The notes under the pieces are model-generated. The model was given only the letters and a program-made list of their open reading frames with translations. It did not search any database and was not told the DNA's origin. A program made the position numbers and the translations under genes. 64,000 bases of DNA, from the NCBI GenBank assembly GCA_036971475.1, contig JBAIZL010000004.1, positions 63,911,753 to 63,975,752 on the forward strand, given 5' to 3'. This DNA is from Prosapia bicincta (Eukaryota > Arthropoda > Insecta > Hemiptera > Cercopidae). How positions within the stretch are numbered: position 1 is the stretch's first letter; every line of letters begins with the position of its first letter. This document shows positions 27,929-39,542 of the stretch, piece after piece.

Positions 27929-29324
27929 CTATCTCCTAATTAATGAATATAACTGAGATTTAGGGATAGGCACTTTATCACAATTTAATAAATTATTTTC
28001 GTCACATTTGTGAATGTACAAACTTTCAAACCTATTCAAAAGACCTTTTGAATTACCATTTTTCAATAATTTTAGATCATTTAATTCTAAAGTGTGTTTA
28101 GTGTTTAGAATGTGTTCTGCAACACTAGATTCTTCAGGTCTTTGAAATTTTATATGGCTAATATGTTCATTAAATTAGGTTAATATTTTCGTTTTCGTTT
28201 GGCCAATATAAATTTTACTACATGCATTACAATTTATTTTATAAATCCCAGATTTATCTATCATCTTAATTTTATCTTTAGGGTTACCTAATATATTTTT
28301 TATGCTATTTAAGCTTTTGTAAGCTACTTTTAAATTTACCTGTTTAAAAACTTTATCTAAACCTTTTGTTAAATCCATATCAAATGTTAGGCTAATGAAT
28401 TTATTTTTAACATTTTCTTTTTGTGTTATTAAGGTAGTAGAATCGTTTCTAAACTTTTTTAATTTTTGTTTCCTCAATATATTATCTATTATTTTAGGAT
28501 CATATCCATTGAATATAGCGATCTCTTTAATTCTGGCCAACTCACATTTAAATCTATTTTTATGCAATGGAATAGTAATTAATCTATTAACCATAGTGTT
28601 AAAAGCTGCTAATTTATGGGATTTGCAATGGTTAGAGTCTATAGGTATATCTATCATTATTTGTATGTTTCCTATATATATCAAATTCAATTTTATTATT
28701 ATTTCTAAAACATAATACATCAAGAAACGGTAAACATTTATTATGCTCTATTTCAAAAGTAAATTTAATGTCTTTATGTTCATTGTTAATTAATGATAAG
28801 AAATGTTCTACGTTAAACTCTTTGGTATTAAAAATTGCGAAAACATCATCTACATATCTAATCCATACTCTAGGAAAATACGGGAGTTTGTTTCTTAATT
28901 CCTTTTCAAAATTTTTCATAAAAAATTCGGCTATGAAAGGTGATAAACTATTCCCCATAGCTGTACCATCTTTTTGTTGGTAAAACTCATTGTTAAATGA
29001 AAAATAATTCTGAGTCATACAACATTTAGTTAATTTTACATATTCGTTAACTTCATTAATCTCTATGTTATTTTCAATTAAAAATTCTGTTAACAAAATT
29101 AATGTTTCAGCAACTGGTATGCTTGGGAATAGTGAACAAACGTCAAACGATACAAATATTTCGTCTTCTGTCAGTTCAATATTTTTCAATTTCTTTATAA
29201 ACTCTCCTGTATTTTTTATAGAGCTGGATACTATATTGAATTTAAAATTTCCAAAAACTTTATTTAACCATTTTGACAAAAGATAAGTTGGTGAGTCAAT
29301 CCCCGAAACTATCGGTCTCATCAT
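27929..29324 (-). pseudogene. PLE-1 copy B: 5'-truncated RT with GIY-YIG endonuclease
   Basis: Very similar to copy A from MMRPIVSGIDSPTYLLSKWL to the C-terminal SLIRR. It retains motif A (FVSFDVCSLFPSI), motif B (DGTAMGNSLSPFIAEFFM), RYVDDVFAIF and the nuclease GIY (SGIYKINCNAC) and YIG (IYIGQTKTKILT) segments. Lesions are a frameshift near 28640 (RYTYRL against RYIPIDSN in copy A) and an in-frame stop at the catalytic Arg position after KTKILT (about 28172-28177), which by itself would kill the nuclease. The N-terminal third is missing; the truncation point at 29324 coincides with the inverted junction to copy C. Copy B keeps the intact SIPVAETL reading that is frameshifted in copy A. Confidence 0.9.
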
Positions 29325-29325
29325 A

Positions 29326-30965
29326 CCGTCGGATAAGGGATATACTATTGTAATTGAAATAAAGAAGAATATGTTAATCGAGTTAATAATTTGTTAAAAG
29401 AAGAAATGTTCATGAAATTATAAAAGAATCCAATAAACAAATTTGTAATACGGTTAATATTATTAGGTAATTTAGTTATTCCAAAAAATGAAATTAATAA
29501 ATTTAATGTTTCAAATGCAGTTATACCTAGGTTATATTGCCTCCCAAAGATACACAAAGAAGGTAATTTGATGAGACCGATAGTTTCGGGGATTGAATCA
29601 CCAACTTATCTTTTGTCAAAATGGTTAAATATAGTTTTTGGAAATTTTAAATTTAATATAGAATCCAGCTCAATAAAAAATACAGGAGAGTTTTTAAATA
29701 AATTGAAAAATATTGAACTGACAGAAGTCAAAATATTTGTATCGTTTGACGTTTGTTCACTATTCCCAAGCATACCAGTTGCTGAAACATTAATTTTGTT
29801 AAAAGAATTTTTAATTGAAAATAACATAGAGATTAACGAAGTTAACGAATATGTAAAATTAACTAAATGCTGTATGACTCAGAATTATTTTTCATTTTAC
29901 ATTGTGTTTTACCAACAAAAAGATGGTACAGCTATGGGGAATAGTTTATCACCTTTCATAGCCGAACTTTTTATGAAAAATTTTGAAAAGGAATTAGGAA
30001 ACTAACTCCCGTATTTTCCTAGAGTATGGATTAGATATGTAGATGATGTTTTCGCAATTTTTAATACCAAAGAGTTTAACGTAGAACATTTCTTATCATT
30101 AATTAACAATGAACATAAAAACATTAAATTTACTTTTGAAATAGAGCATAATAAATGTTTACCGTTTCTTGATGTATTATGTTTTAGAAATAATAATAAA
30201 ATTGAATTTAATATATATAGGAAACATACAAATAATGATAGATATATCCCTATAGATTCTAACCATTGCAAATCCCATAAATTAGCAGCTTTTAACACTA
30301 TGCTTAATAGATTAATTACTATTCCATTGCATAGTAATAGATTTAAATGTGAGTTGGCCAGAATTAAAGAGATCGCTAAATTCAATGGATATGATCCTAA
30401 AATAATTGATAATATATTGAGGAAACAAAAATTAAAAAAGTTTAGAAACGATTCTACTACCTTAATAACACAAAAAGAAAATGTTAAAAATAAATTCATT
30501 AGCCTACCATTTGTTATGGATTTAACAAAAGGCCTCGATAAAGTTTTTAAACAGGTAAATTTAAAAGTAGCTTACAAAAGCTTAAATAGCTTAAAAAATG
30601 TAATAGGTAACCCTAAAGATAAAATTATGATGATAGATAAATCTGGGATTTATAAAATAAATTGTAATTCATGTAGTAAAATTTATATTGGCCAAACGAA
30701 AAGGAAAATATTAACCAGATTTAATGAACATATTAGCCATATAAAATTACAAAGACCTGAAAAATCTAGTGTTGCAGAACATATTCTAAACACTAAACAC
30801 ACATTAGAATTAAATGATCTAAAATTATTGAAAAATGTTAATTCAAAAGATCTTTTGAATAGTTTTGAAAGTTTGTACATTCACAAATATGACGAAAATA
30901 ATTTATTAATTTGTGATAAAGTGCCTATCCCTAAATCTCAGTTATATTCATTAATTAGGAGATAG
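29326..30965 (+). pseudogene. PLE-1 copy C: inverted RT with GIY-YIG endonuclease
   Basis: Opposite in orientation to A and B. It starts abruptly with a disturbed version of the ADKGNTIVIL segment at about 29326-29350, has frameshifts and stops up to about 29565, then reads cleanly from MMRPIVSGIESPTYLLSKWL. One nonsense codon (TAA at 30003-30005, Lys in copy A) interrupts it just before PYFPRVWIRYVDD. The rest is open through the nuclease (SGIYKINCNSC, IYIGQTKRKILTRFNEH, FESLYIHKYDEN) to the stop at 30963-30965. A single base change would therefore account for the loss of the RT-nuclease frame from 29568 onward. It is followed by its own pLTR with a hammerhead. The head-to-head junction with copy B is at about 29325. 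Confidence 0.9.
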
Positions 30966-30969
30966 TTAT

Positions 30970-31291
30970 AACTTTCTTATTAAGTAATATTATTGTTTTT
31001 TAGTAAAATTGAAATAGTTGAAACGGTAACTCTTCACCACGAGAGGGGATAGACCGGACCAAGTTGTAGAGGGGGAATTTTCTGCAACGTGATTGGTCGT
31101 ACTAGTTTTTTAAATAAGGGGCGTGGCGAAGTAGTTGCCGGTTTAAGCCTATATATTTGTTGTATAATGTTGTTTAAAGTTAGTTGTATTTTTTAAATAC
31201 CTCTGAAGATAATTGCTGGGCAATCGAAATGTACATAAGGTTTAAATAAAATGTTATTTGTGGTTTAGAGGTTTTATTTATTTTTAAATAA
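30970..31291 (+). mobile_element. PLE-1 copy C, 3' pLTR
   Basis: Inverted counterpart of 27570-27918 and 24846-25195. It runs from just after the copy C stop to TTTATTTTTAAATAA, where similarity ends a few tens of bases earlier than in the other copies. The pLTR small frame is broken here by a changed start codon and a stop. Carries the hammerhead at 31199-31241. Confidence 0.85.
31199..31241 (+). ncRNA. Hammerhead ribozyme, type I, PLE family 1 (copy C)
   Basis: Stem I ACCU/AGGU, core CUGAAGA (31203-31209), unpaired U, stem II AAUUGC/GCAAUC (closing A-C mismatch, five remaining pairs), GAAA, stem III AUG/CAU, cleavage triplet AUA. Core intact; the lost closing pair of stem II may reduce activity. 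Confidence 0.65.
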
Positions 31292-33856
31292 GAACATGTT
31301 TCTCATCAGACAGATATTATAATTTTATAGATGTGTTTATGATTTTTTAATTTAATAAACCATTTTCCAATTTATATTATAATGTATATATTCACTTTTC
31401 ATGCAGTGTTTGTATGGAAAGCCACTTTCAGTCCATTAACAGATACGCCATTTACTATATAAGATAGATGTATTTGAAGATAATGAGAGTGTTCTAGGTA
31501 TCCTGTATACAGAAAAAACGAGAAGAAGATCATTGCTTCTCTAAGGAAAAAAAGGGGCAGTTCCCTTAAATCTTGTAGGTACCAGATAACTAAAGAGAAG
31601 TTAAAAGCACTTCGTTTGGGTTCAAAAAAAAGTTGTACTTTATTATCTTACGTAGCGAAAAAGAAGACACCTGACTTCGCAATATAACCTACGTATGAAA
31701 ACATGGCAATCAATCCAGATAAGGGTCATGAGCGAAAACTCTTGATCTAAACTTCCTGCAGTAAGAGAATATACGATGTGGACATTATGGATAAATTGTG
31801 TCATCTATATGATACCGGAAGAAACTCAAGAAGAACACGTTTCACATATCGAATGTAGGAGGAATAAATTATCTTGTAATCTACAAAACAAAACAAACAC
31901 GTCGACTTTTTTAGCCTCAACGCACGCTCCAAAGTGTTGCTTGAAAAGGAGGATGGTATATCTGCGGCAAAACCAGGAATAGGAGCTGAAGGAAAAGTTA
32001 TGTGGAGTGTAAAGGGTTGGTTTGTGTTCATGATATAAGAAATGTTTGTGCAAGATGGATTTATGAAGATGAATTTATAAGGTTTCAAAATTCCCATTGT
32101 GTTTTTTATACTTCAATATAATGAAAAATTAGGTATGTAACAAAACTTATAAACAATTTTGTTCGATTTACCATAACTGTAAGTTTCCACCTTAATATCT
32201 TACATGTTACACTATTTTATTAAAAAAATGTGTCTATTATATTCCTTCCTACCCAAAGCAAAAACTTCATGATCGTTAAATGAAAATAAAAAGTGTATGA
32301 TATCTGTCCTCCAAGGGACCATCCAAGTAACGGTGACCTAATTATTCTACAAACATGGGTTATACTGCACACTACTAGACCTACTACTAAGGGGATAGCG
32401 TTACATTCAGAAAAATGAAGAATATATATATAGAGGAATGTCAAAAAAAGTTAACTACATTTACTAAATAAAATTTACCCTTTTGTCTAAAATTAGGTGC
32501 TAAAACATTTAGTATGTGTTTGTGTGTGTGTGTGTGTGTGAGTGTGTATGAGCTCTAAGTTTAATAAAATGTTAATGTTTTCGAATTGAAGAAAACCTTA
32601 GTAAACAATTATAAAATGTGTATGTAACTGGGTTGAATTTAAATGTTCAATACAGTGTTGTAAGTGGAGAGATTTGCCGTAAATAACGTAGCATTTTTCA
32701 TGTGGAACATAACTTTCCCCTTTTCATATACAGCTGGATTTAGTACTCGCGGTTACTGTTAACGGTAAGTTCGGGGAACTTGACTCCTGCAAATAACGTG
32801 AGATCACACTTGTTCAATAGGCTTTGGCTATCTTCAATATATTATACAGTTATCACACTCGCTTTTTACTTCTTCTCATTTATATTATCATTTCCCCTAA
32901 AACATAATTTTGTCTACATAACCCGAAATCTTTCACTCTAATTTTCTAATTGGTATAATGAATTCACCGCGTGGTTGACGGTTATCATTCTAGCGGGTAC
33001 CCATTTTGCCAGGTTTTCGAGTGAATAAATTTTATGCCAGAGGCTTAGTTTAAAGTTTAGAAAGGGATTGCTAAAAGTATTTAGTGCTAATTATGGGAAT
33101 TTAAGAATGTATACAAAAAAAAGAAGAGAGTTCTTGGGGAAAAGAAATGGATTTGCAGGCATACTTTGAGAAAACAAAATTAATACGAGATTCATTTCAG
33201 GATAAAATTTATTATTTAGTATTTATTATTATGATTGCAGAGGTAACAATATCACTTTTATTTACTAAACGTTGTATGGGAATAAATATAAAGAATGTTT
33301 TCAATATGTGGAAACGCAAGAAAACGACTATAGTTGGCCTCAATCATTTATATAATAAATATGTATAGTACAGACTTAGATATAAACTTAAGAATGTAAC
33401 TTAATCAATATGAATTTTGCTATACCCTAATTCATATTTACCTTTGCAAAATATTGGTTGTAATAATATATTTTACAATATTATGTAGCAAGAGATGATA
33501 AGGTGTGTGAAGAATTTACTCATGAATTATTAATGCCCTTTTATCAAATGCTGAGGAATAATATGTAAGGAAAAGTTGGTGTTAATACAAAGATCTGTAT
33601 AGTTACGATCTATATTCGGTATCTTGAATTATGCATGTTTCCTGAATAATATGTTTGTTTACAAACCAACAATCATTTGCATACCAATTAAGTCTCCCCC
33701 CATTCATTTCTCATATCACTTGACATTACAATGGAGCTATTTTTTCAGTTGCTATATAATAAGATATATAGGCTGAATATACTTTTACTCATTCAATTCA
33801 TAATTATGGGTTATTACTAGGTACGTAAATTTTGAGCTTCTACAAAATTAATAATC

Positions 33857-33919
<63 letters not shown>

Positions 33920-34974
33920 ATAATATAAACATATGAAGCATAAAGTGAAAATTTAGTTAGTATTTTACAAATCAATTTTTAAAAATATTAAGAAATGAGT
34001 GACCACGAATAGCTTACAATAGTAACGTCTAAGAGGGCATAGACATTTTTATATTTCGGGGTAGTCGACGCTTAAAACCTAAAGACAAAAGAAGGAAGCA
34101 GATATTTCTGTTAAGTAATTCAGAAATCCAAAAATAGCTGGGAAAAACTCTGGTATCGTGTGGGAACAATTTGTAAAAGCTGAATGAGAACCATCGAAAT
34201 AACTGAAATAAGTAAGAGGGGATGTTACGTTGGGTCTTAAAACTAAAATCAACCGGCCAAAAGGGAAGTTTTGGGGTACTTCGGAGGAATGCAGACATAT
34301 TGGAAGGGGGCAAAGTTGTAAGCAAGGTTTAAAAAAGAGTAAATTTGGTTTACAAGAATAAGGAGATATCTTAGTTATGTATGTGTAAAAATTTTAAATT
34401 TTTAGAAGAGAGTGAATTAGGCCGATAGTAAGAAATAGAGAAGTAAGGTGCAGTAAAGCAGATAAGCTGCTTTAGCACCTTTAACAGTTTTAGGATCCCA
34501 GGAATTCAAACAATAAAACAAATCTTTCTTACATTAGATTCAGCCAACAGAGATTTATCTCATTGATAAGAGATTTCAGTTCATTGCATTTATAAAATAT
34601 TATCTAGTTTTTATACCACTTTTTAATTTATAGAGGATCCCGTAATAACGACCCAAAGACAAAGAGCAATTTAAAGGTATATTTATAGACTTTATTGTAT
34701 AAAACCCTAAACCTCAAGACTTCACCATTTTATTAATTGTAGTGTTAGTTAAGCAATCAATCTTTGTCACTGCATCGTAATCATGTAATTTGGTATATAT
34801 ATATATATATTGTAATATGTAGATATCAGAAGAATAAATGTTTATATGATTGGTAAATACTTAGAAACCTGAAGGTGTAACTGTGGAAAGGTAAGATAAT
34901 TATAATATAGGCCTAATATAAAGGTAAAACATTAAAAAACAATAATGTTAGTTATTAATTTACATCTATTGAGC
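31292..34974. other. AT-rich DNA, no gene recognised
   Basis: Contains a short (GT)n run (about 32517-32545), a (TA)n tract at 33862-33916 and small frames (31776-31982 plus, 34029-34325 minus, 33147-33368 plus) in which I recognise no domain. Confidence 0.45.
33862..33916. repeat. (TA)n microsatellite
   Basis: TA repeat, about 27 units. Confidence 0.97.
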
Positions 34975-35165
34975 AAATTTGGTAGTGCACATTTCACAAT
35001 ACACACAATATTTGCTAGTGCTACTTGACATTTAATAGTGTGCATTGGGCATAGTTAATTTCGAAGCATACATTTTGTAGTACAAATCTGGTAGGGAAAT
35101 TAGATGGGATAAAGTTCATTACGCGTGTTCTTAGCACATTTAATGCATATTTCGTTATTCCCATT
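34975..35165 (-). repeat. Degenerate short-period repeat, AAATGTGCTAC-like (inverted)
   Basis: On minus the segment reads as a string of related words: AAATGTGCTAAG, ATTTGTACTAC, AAATGTATGCTTCG, AAATGTCAAGTAGCACTAGC, AAATATTGTGTGTATTGTG, AAATGTGCACTACC, AAATTTGCTC. These resemble the words at 9765-10000 and 62290-62720. Confidence 0.4.
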
Positions 35166-36116
35166 ACTCATATCGTACTAAATACTAGCTAAATTTCTGA
35201 CAAGTAATGAATCTAATCTCTTTACGGAATTTATAATGAGCTACGTTACCGTTACGCAAAAAAAACTTTACACAAAAATATTCGGAATACTATTTTTAAT
35301 GTATTATAAATCTGCACTCATTTGTATATATTGACCAAATAAAAATTAATGCCCTTATTGCAATGCAATAGTCTGTTATGAGATAAGGTTAAATTTTTAA
35401 TTATTTATATTTAGTTTCCTGAATGACCTTCTAATCACTCTACAAAAATCAGCTTCCTTTAAAAAATCGATCCAGGCCATAATTAACATTAAAGAAACTG
35501 CTATAAATATTTTTTGTTAAATCTACATTACATAGAAAATACTAAATTTTCTATTAAACTGCGGATGATATTCAGAATTTTTCTAATTTGAAAATATTAT
35601 AATTACCAAAATTAAATCTGCTTTCCTTGTTTATACATTGTTTAAAGGAAACATTAATAAATATTATTATATTCCGAATAAATATTTAATATTATACATT
35701 ACTATTGATCTGTAGTAATTTGTATTTTTATTGATCTGTAACGAATTATTTGAAAGTAGTGTGACATTTCTGCATTATGTATTTATTATTATTACTGAAA
35801 TATAATAAATAATAGTTCCTTGAATGTCCTTCCAATCTCTCCAAATAAAATGAACAGCGCATTTAAAGAATCGATGCAACAACCCCCAAATAGTAAAACA
35901 TATTTAACTCTTAATTTTACGGCTTCTTTATTTGAAAGTTCCTAAATAACCCATAAAATAGATATCTTGGCCTTTCTCTAAATTTAGAACTTTTCCAAAG
36001 CGCTTAAGTTACTCTAATTATCTGATTTCCTTGGGTGGAGATGGTTAACAAGAAATAGTTTTAATCACATTATTATTACGGAATTTTATTGTATTAAGGA
36101 ATATAACCTTTCAGAC
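35166..36116. other. AT-rich DNA, no feature recognised
   Basis: Two related sentences, one near 35410-35480 and one near 35815-35890 (TTCCTGAATGACCTTC-like, ending ATCGATCCA/ATCGATGCA), suggest a loose internal duplication about 405 bp apart; nothing else was seen. Confidence 0.4.
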
Positions 36117-36131
36117 TGTTTCATGACAGGT
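36117..36131. repeat. Target-site duplication, left
   Basis: TGTTTCATGACAGGT, identical to 36642-36656. Confidence 0.9.
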
Positions 36132-36641
36132 CTCTAGAAATCATTTTCTCAGAGCGTTGATAAGGCGGAAAACCTCAGTGATCGTTTAGATTACGCAGGG
36201 GGGGCACCACGATCAGGCGATCGCTGTCACCCCTCTATCTCCCTCACTATCACTCTAAAATCTTCTAAACTGCAAATAAGTGCTGCAACAGAGAAGTGGG
36301 TCCGACAGAATCTAACTCAAGGGCAGCTGGTAAAAAATGGAAAGTCTTGTAACCACTGGTTCTGTTAGAGACGATCTCCAGTGAGCTGTTACTGTTGCTG
36401 CATTCCGCCTGAAAACCGGTAATGATTACCTAGCAGCCCATGTAAATCGCATCAAAGTTCTCCCAACACCGCATTGTCAACTGTGCGGCTACACTACAAT
36501 GGACGCAGAACATCTCGCTGCATGTCCGGCACTTGACCATTCCATTCAAGAAGAAGAAGGATACCGGGCAGCTCTTCTATACTGGTCAGCGCGTCACCAA
36601 ATGGCTCAACAGCCAAGGGTAGGCGTTGGCTAGTAAGTAAG
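36132..36641 (+). mobile_element. 5'-truncated non-LTR retrotransposon (RNase H tail and C-terminal zinc-knuckle-like domain)
   Basis: A 510-bp GC-richer insertion between perfect 15-bp direct repeats. After a frame-broken stretch that may be the end of an RNase H domain, the plus strand reads AAFRLKTGNDYLAAHVNR, then a Cys/His segment LCGYTTMDAEHLAACPALDH (about 36390-36540), ending VGVG-stop at about 36633. This FRL-TGHD...H-...C..C...ET/D-EHL...CP arrangement is typical of the ORF2 end of jockey/CR1/R1-group non-LTR elements in insects. The element ends in TAGTAAGTAAG, a short TAAG-type tail. 5' truncation with a target duplication of this size is normal for target-primed reverse transcription. 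Clade is not resolved and the fragment is non-functional. Confidence 0.85.
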
Positions 36642-36656
36642 TGTTTCATGACAGGT
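36642..36656. repeat. Target-site duplication, right
   Basis: TGTTTCATGACAGGT, identical to 36117-36131. Its lack of any mismatch suggests a fairly recent insertion. Confidence 0.9.
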
Positions 36657-38357
36657 GTTCTAATGTTATGATTTAGTAGAAAATGTAGGTAAATAAAAGA
36701 AACCAAAACTCTATCCTAATTAAATAATAATATTAACAATAATAAAACCAAACTCCTTTATGGTACTATATACTACTAAATATTTATAGAACTAACTGCA
36801 GAGATCTAAAATATTGACAGAAAGTATATTTTGTAAAACTCAGTTTTAATATTACACCCACTAAGTAGTGGGAAAATAGATTAGCTGGACCACAGACGTC
36901 AGGCTTATATTCAGGTTTTCTACAAAATACCTTTCTAAAACTAACCTCCAACTTATATGTTTATAAGTATTTATTGCGTAAGCAAGTGAATACTAACCTT
37001 CAGACGCTTTCCGTAACAATCTTTTCATTAGAGATTTCAAGATGATTACAACATACACTCTAAAAAATCTGTATTTTTTCGGAATAAACTAGGCGGGAAT
37101 ATTGTTCTATTTGGTAGACACAGTTATTGTACTAAAGTTTGTCGTAGTTGTTCCACTCCTCGAATGACAGATAATACATAAAAAAGTTTGAAAATAATTA
37201 AATTTGCAAAAAAGAAACATAGGGGACATATCGAGATACTGTACTCGATTTATCATTAACAAAATCCTCGTTTCATGTAAGAGTTCTGCGTTGCCAAGTA
37301 CTCATTTGAAGACGGGAAACCGAACTAGTAACAGTGACCCTTTGTCAGAAGTAATTTAAATACTATTTAATGGTGTTAATATAAATTTACATATTTTTGT
37401 GTCGAACTAAAAAGCCATTAAAACGATTTAGCAGTAGTCACGCTCGCTTGGGGTACATGTTGCGGAGACTAAGAGAGTTCACTTTTACACAGAAAGGGCT
37501 GGGCGTCAATGCATGTCTTGGCAATAGCAACAGGTCCTGTCACGCTCTATAGTGTAACCATTTGAATAATAAAACCTAATAGGTTTCATTCTAACAAGAG
37601 GATAAAGGAAATACTGTACGGAAATGAAATAACCATTCCTCGAATGTTCCTAATTTTGTTATATCCTTAATACGGAACACTAACTTTTACCAATAATTGG
37701 CAGTCAAGCGTAATAACTATAAATGGAAATTGGAAAGGAAATTTCACAATCTATTAATAAACAAAGGGAATTAGCAAAGCAAAGTATTCAGTGACAGATT
37801 TTGACGCTATGAAATGCTATTTTAAATAAATAACAAAGAAGTATTGTGGTCTAGTGAAACGGGAATTAACCCTGGATCGGTTACACAGTTTGGGGAACTC
37901 TAACATAAATAGTAAGTGTGAAAAATTCTTCGTATGTATAATCTAATTGTTTGAAACGGTACCTAGACAGAATTTCGTTTAACTGCAGAAAATCTTGGAG
38001 GCTAGGCCCCAAAATCGAATGTGTCAATTATCACGATGTGTCATAAAGGTAATTAAAATGACGGCCAGTCAATTAAAGAGTCGTATCAATTCAATTTCCT
38101 TCATCTAAACATTTCTTTTAAATTAATTTTAAATATTTTCCCACTGTTAAATTGTTTACATATTTGTAAAATACATATTTCTTAACAGTTTTGTACCTAA
38201 AAATTTAGTTTTAAATGAAAATGTTTGCTGTAATTAAAGATTTTGAAAATGTTATGGGTTACATGTACGCGCGACAATTTATGTTACAATAAAGGCCGTA
38301 GGCTGAACAATACTGAACGCAGGATAACCTCTAACATAAAAGGTTTGTCTATCCCCT
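36657..38357. other. AT-rich DNA, no feature recognised
   Basis: 37430-37560 is somewhat richer in GC, but I could not match it to a tRNA, SINE or transposon. Confidence 0.45.
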
Positions 38358-39542
38358 TTAACCCTACAGTGAACGGGCTGGGTCTGTGAGACCCAAGCGT
38401 TTGTATATTAGGTTATTTATAAAGTCAGTTGTATTGTAGATAGCTGGTTTCCTCTGTACCTTCCCAAAATAGTCCACAGATAGTGATAGTGTCATTGTTT
38501 TTGAGAACTTGACTCTTAGTCATCATTTGTCACGCGATAAAGTATATTGTGGGTCAGTTGGACCCGGCCCGTTCACTTGAGTGACTTTTTTTCAATACTC
38601 ACCAATTATTGTTTTATGTTACTTTTTTGTTATTTACTTAACGTCTGTTAGTGTATTAACGTGTTTCAAGAAGTGTATAGTGTAGTGCTTTTTTTTATCA
38701 TTATGAGTAGCAGAAGAGTGGAAACACCGAGTGAAATTTAGCGTATTTTATTAGAGGAATTATCTGAAAGTGAAGTAAGTGACTCAGACGCAGTCCCTGA
38801 CTTTCAATTGTACAGTGATCATGACACAAATAGTGATATTGAACTAGTAGACAATGATGAACTTGAGAATAATTCAATTGGTTATGTGAGAGAACTCAGT
38901 GAGGAATGTGATGACCTACACATACCTGAAGGTTCTGGGTGACTCAAGTTCAACACCAGCAGGTATACCTAGAGCCCAAAATTATTTCTTTGGTAAAGAT
39001 AAAAAGACAAAATGGCAAAAAAAACTTACCGTAAGCGTGGTAGATGTTCCTTGTGTAAAGACAACAAAACAAAGTACTTTTGTAAAGAGTGTAAAGTTTG
39101 GTTATGTCTAGGTCACGCTGAAATGTTGTGTAGCCAATGCTGGAAAAAGTAAAACTTTGGAACTCTATAGAAACTTGCTTTTTTCAATTTTAAGTAATTG
39201 TTATTGTTTTAATGTTAGAACTACTCTTAAATAGTGCGTGTAAAACAACCACAGTATTTTTGTTCAACTTTTAGCTTCTTAGTGTAACTTTGATAAAATT
39301 ATTGCAATTCTTTTGAGTAAAAGGTTTAAAAAAGTAAATAAATAGTTATGAATTATTTTTAGCAATATAATTTTGTGAATTTAGTGTTGAAATACTGAAA
39401 ACATTCCTAGAATTAGTATAAAAATATGTTTGACTCAATTACAATTGTTAGAAAGTTTTTACTGATTTTTTACGTTTTGGGTCTGTGAGACCCAGCCCGT
39501 CTACTTATGTAACTTTTATTTGCCCGTTCACTCTAGGGTTAA
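38358..39542 (+). mobile_element. Internally deleted piggyBac element with TTAA target duplication
   Basis: Bounded by TTAA at 38358-38361 and 39539-39542. Terminal inverted repeats are CCCTACAGTGAACGGGC on the left and CCCTAGAGTGAACGGGC (reverse complement) on the right. The near-palindrome GGGTCTGTGAGACCC occurs in both subterminal regions (38384 and 39479), with a related GGGTCAGTTGGACCC at about 38551. CCC-type ends at TTAA are diagnostic of piggyBac. At 1.18 kb it is about half the length of an autonomous element. It differs from the decayed piggyBac at 3.5 kb. Confidence 0.93.
38703..39154 (+). pseudogene. PiggyBac transposase remnant: acidic N-terminus fused to C-terminal cysteine-rich domain
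   Basis: Starts MSSRRVETPSEI, has one stop at 38739-38741, and continues RILLEELSESEVSDSD and an acidic region to about 38935. A further piece, IPRAQNYFFGKDKKTKW, is read in another frame (38961-39012) and marks the normal boundary to the catalytic core. The core with its DDD residues is missing; the sequence jumps to the cysteine-rich C-terminal domain in a third reading: RGRCSLCKDN, then YFCKECKVWLC, then CSQCWKK-stop (about 39029-39151). That domain binds the transposon ends in characterised piggyBac transposases. No active transposase can be made, but the ends look intact enough for mobilisation by a related enzyme elsewhere. Confidence 0.85.

Noticed and set aside
31776..32097. Overlapping frames on both strands near 31.8-32.1 kb, one with several Cys
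   Set aside because: No recognisable zinc-binding spacing or homology, and both strands are open, which is common in short stretches by chance.
36494..36706. 70-codon minus-strand frame
   Set aside because: Antisense of the non-LTR retrotransposon C-terminus, and it runs past the target duplication.
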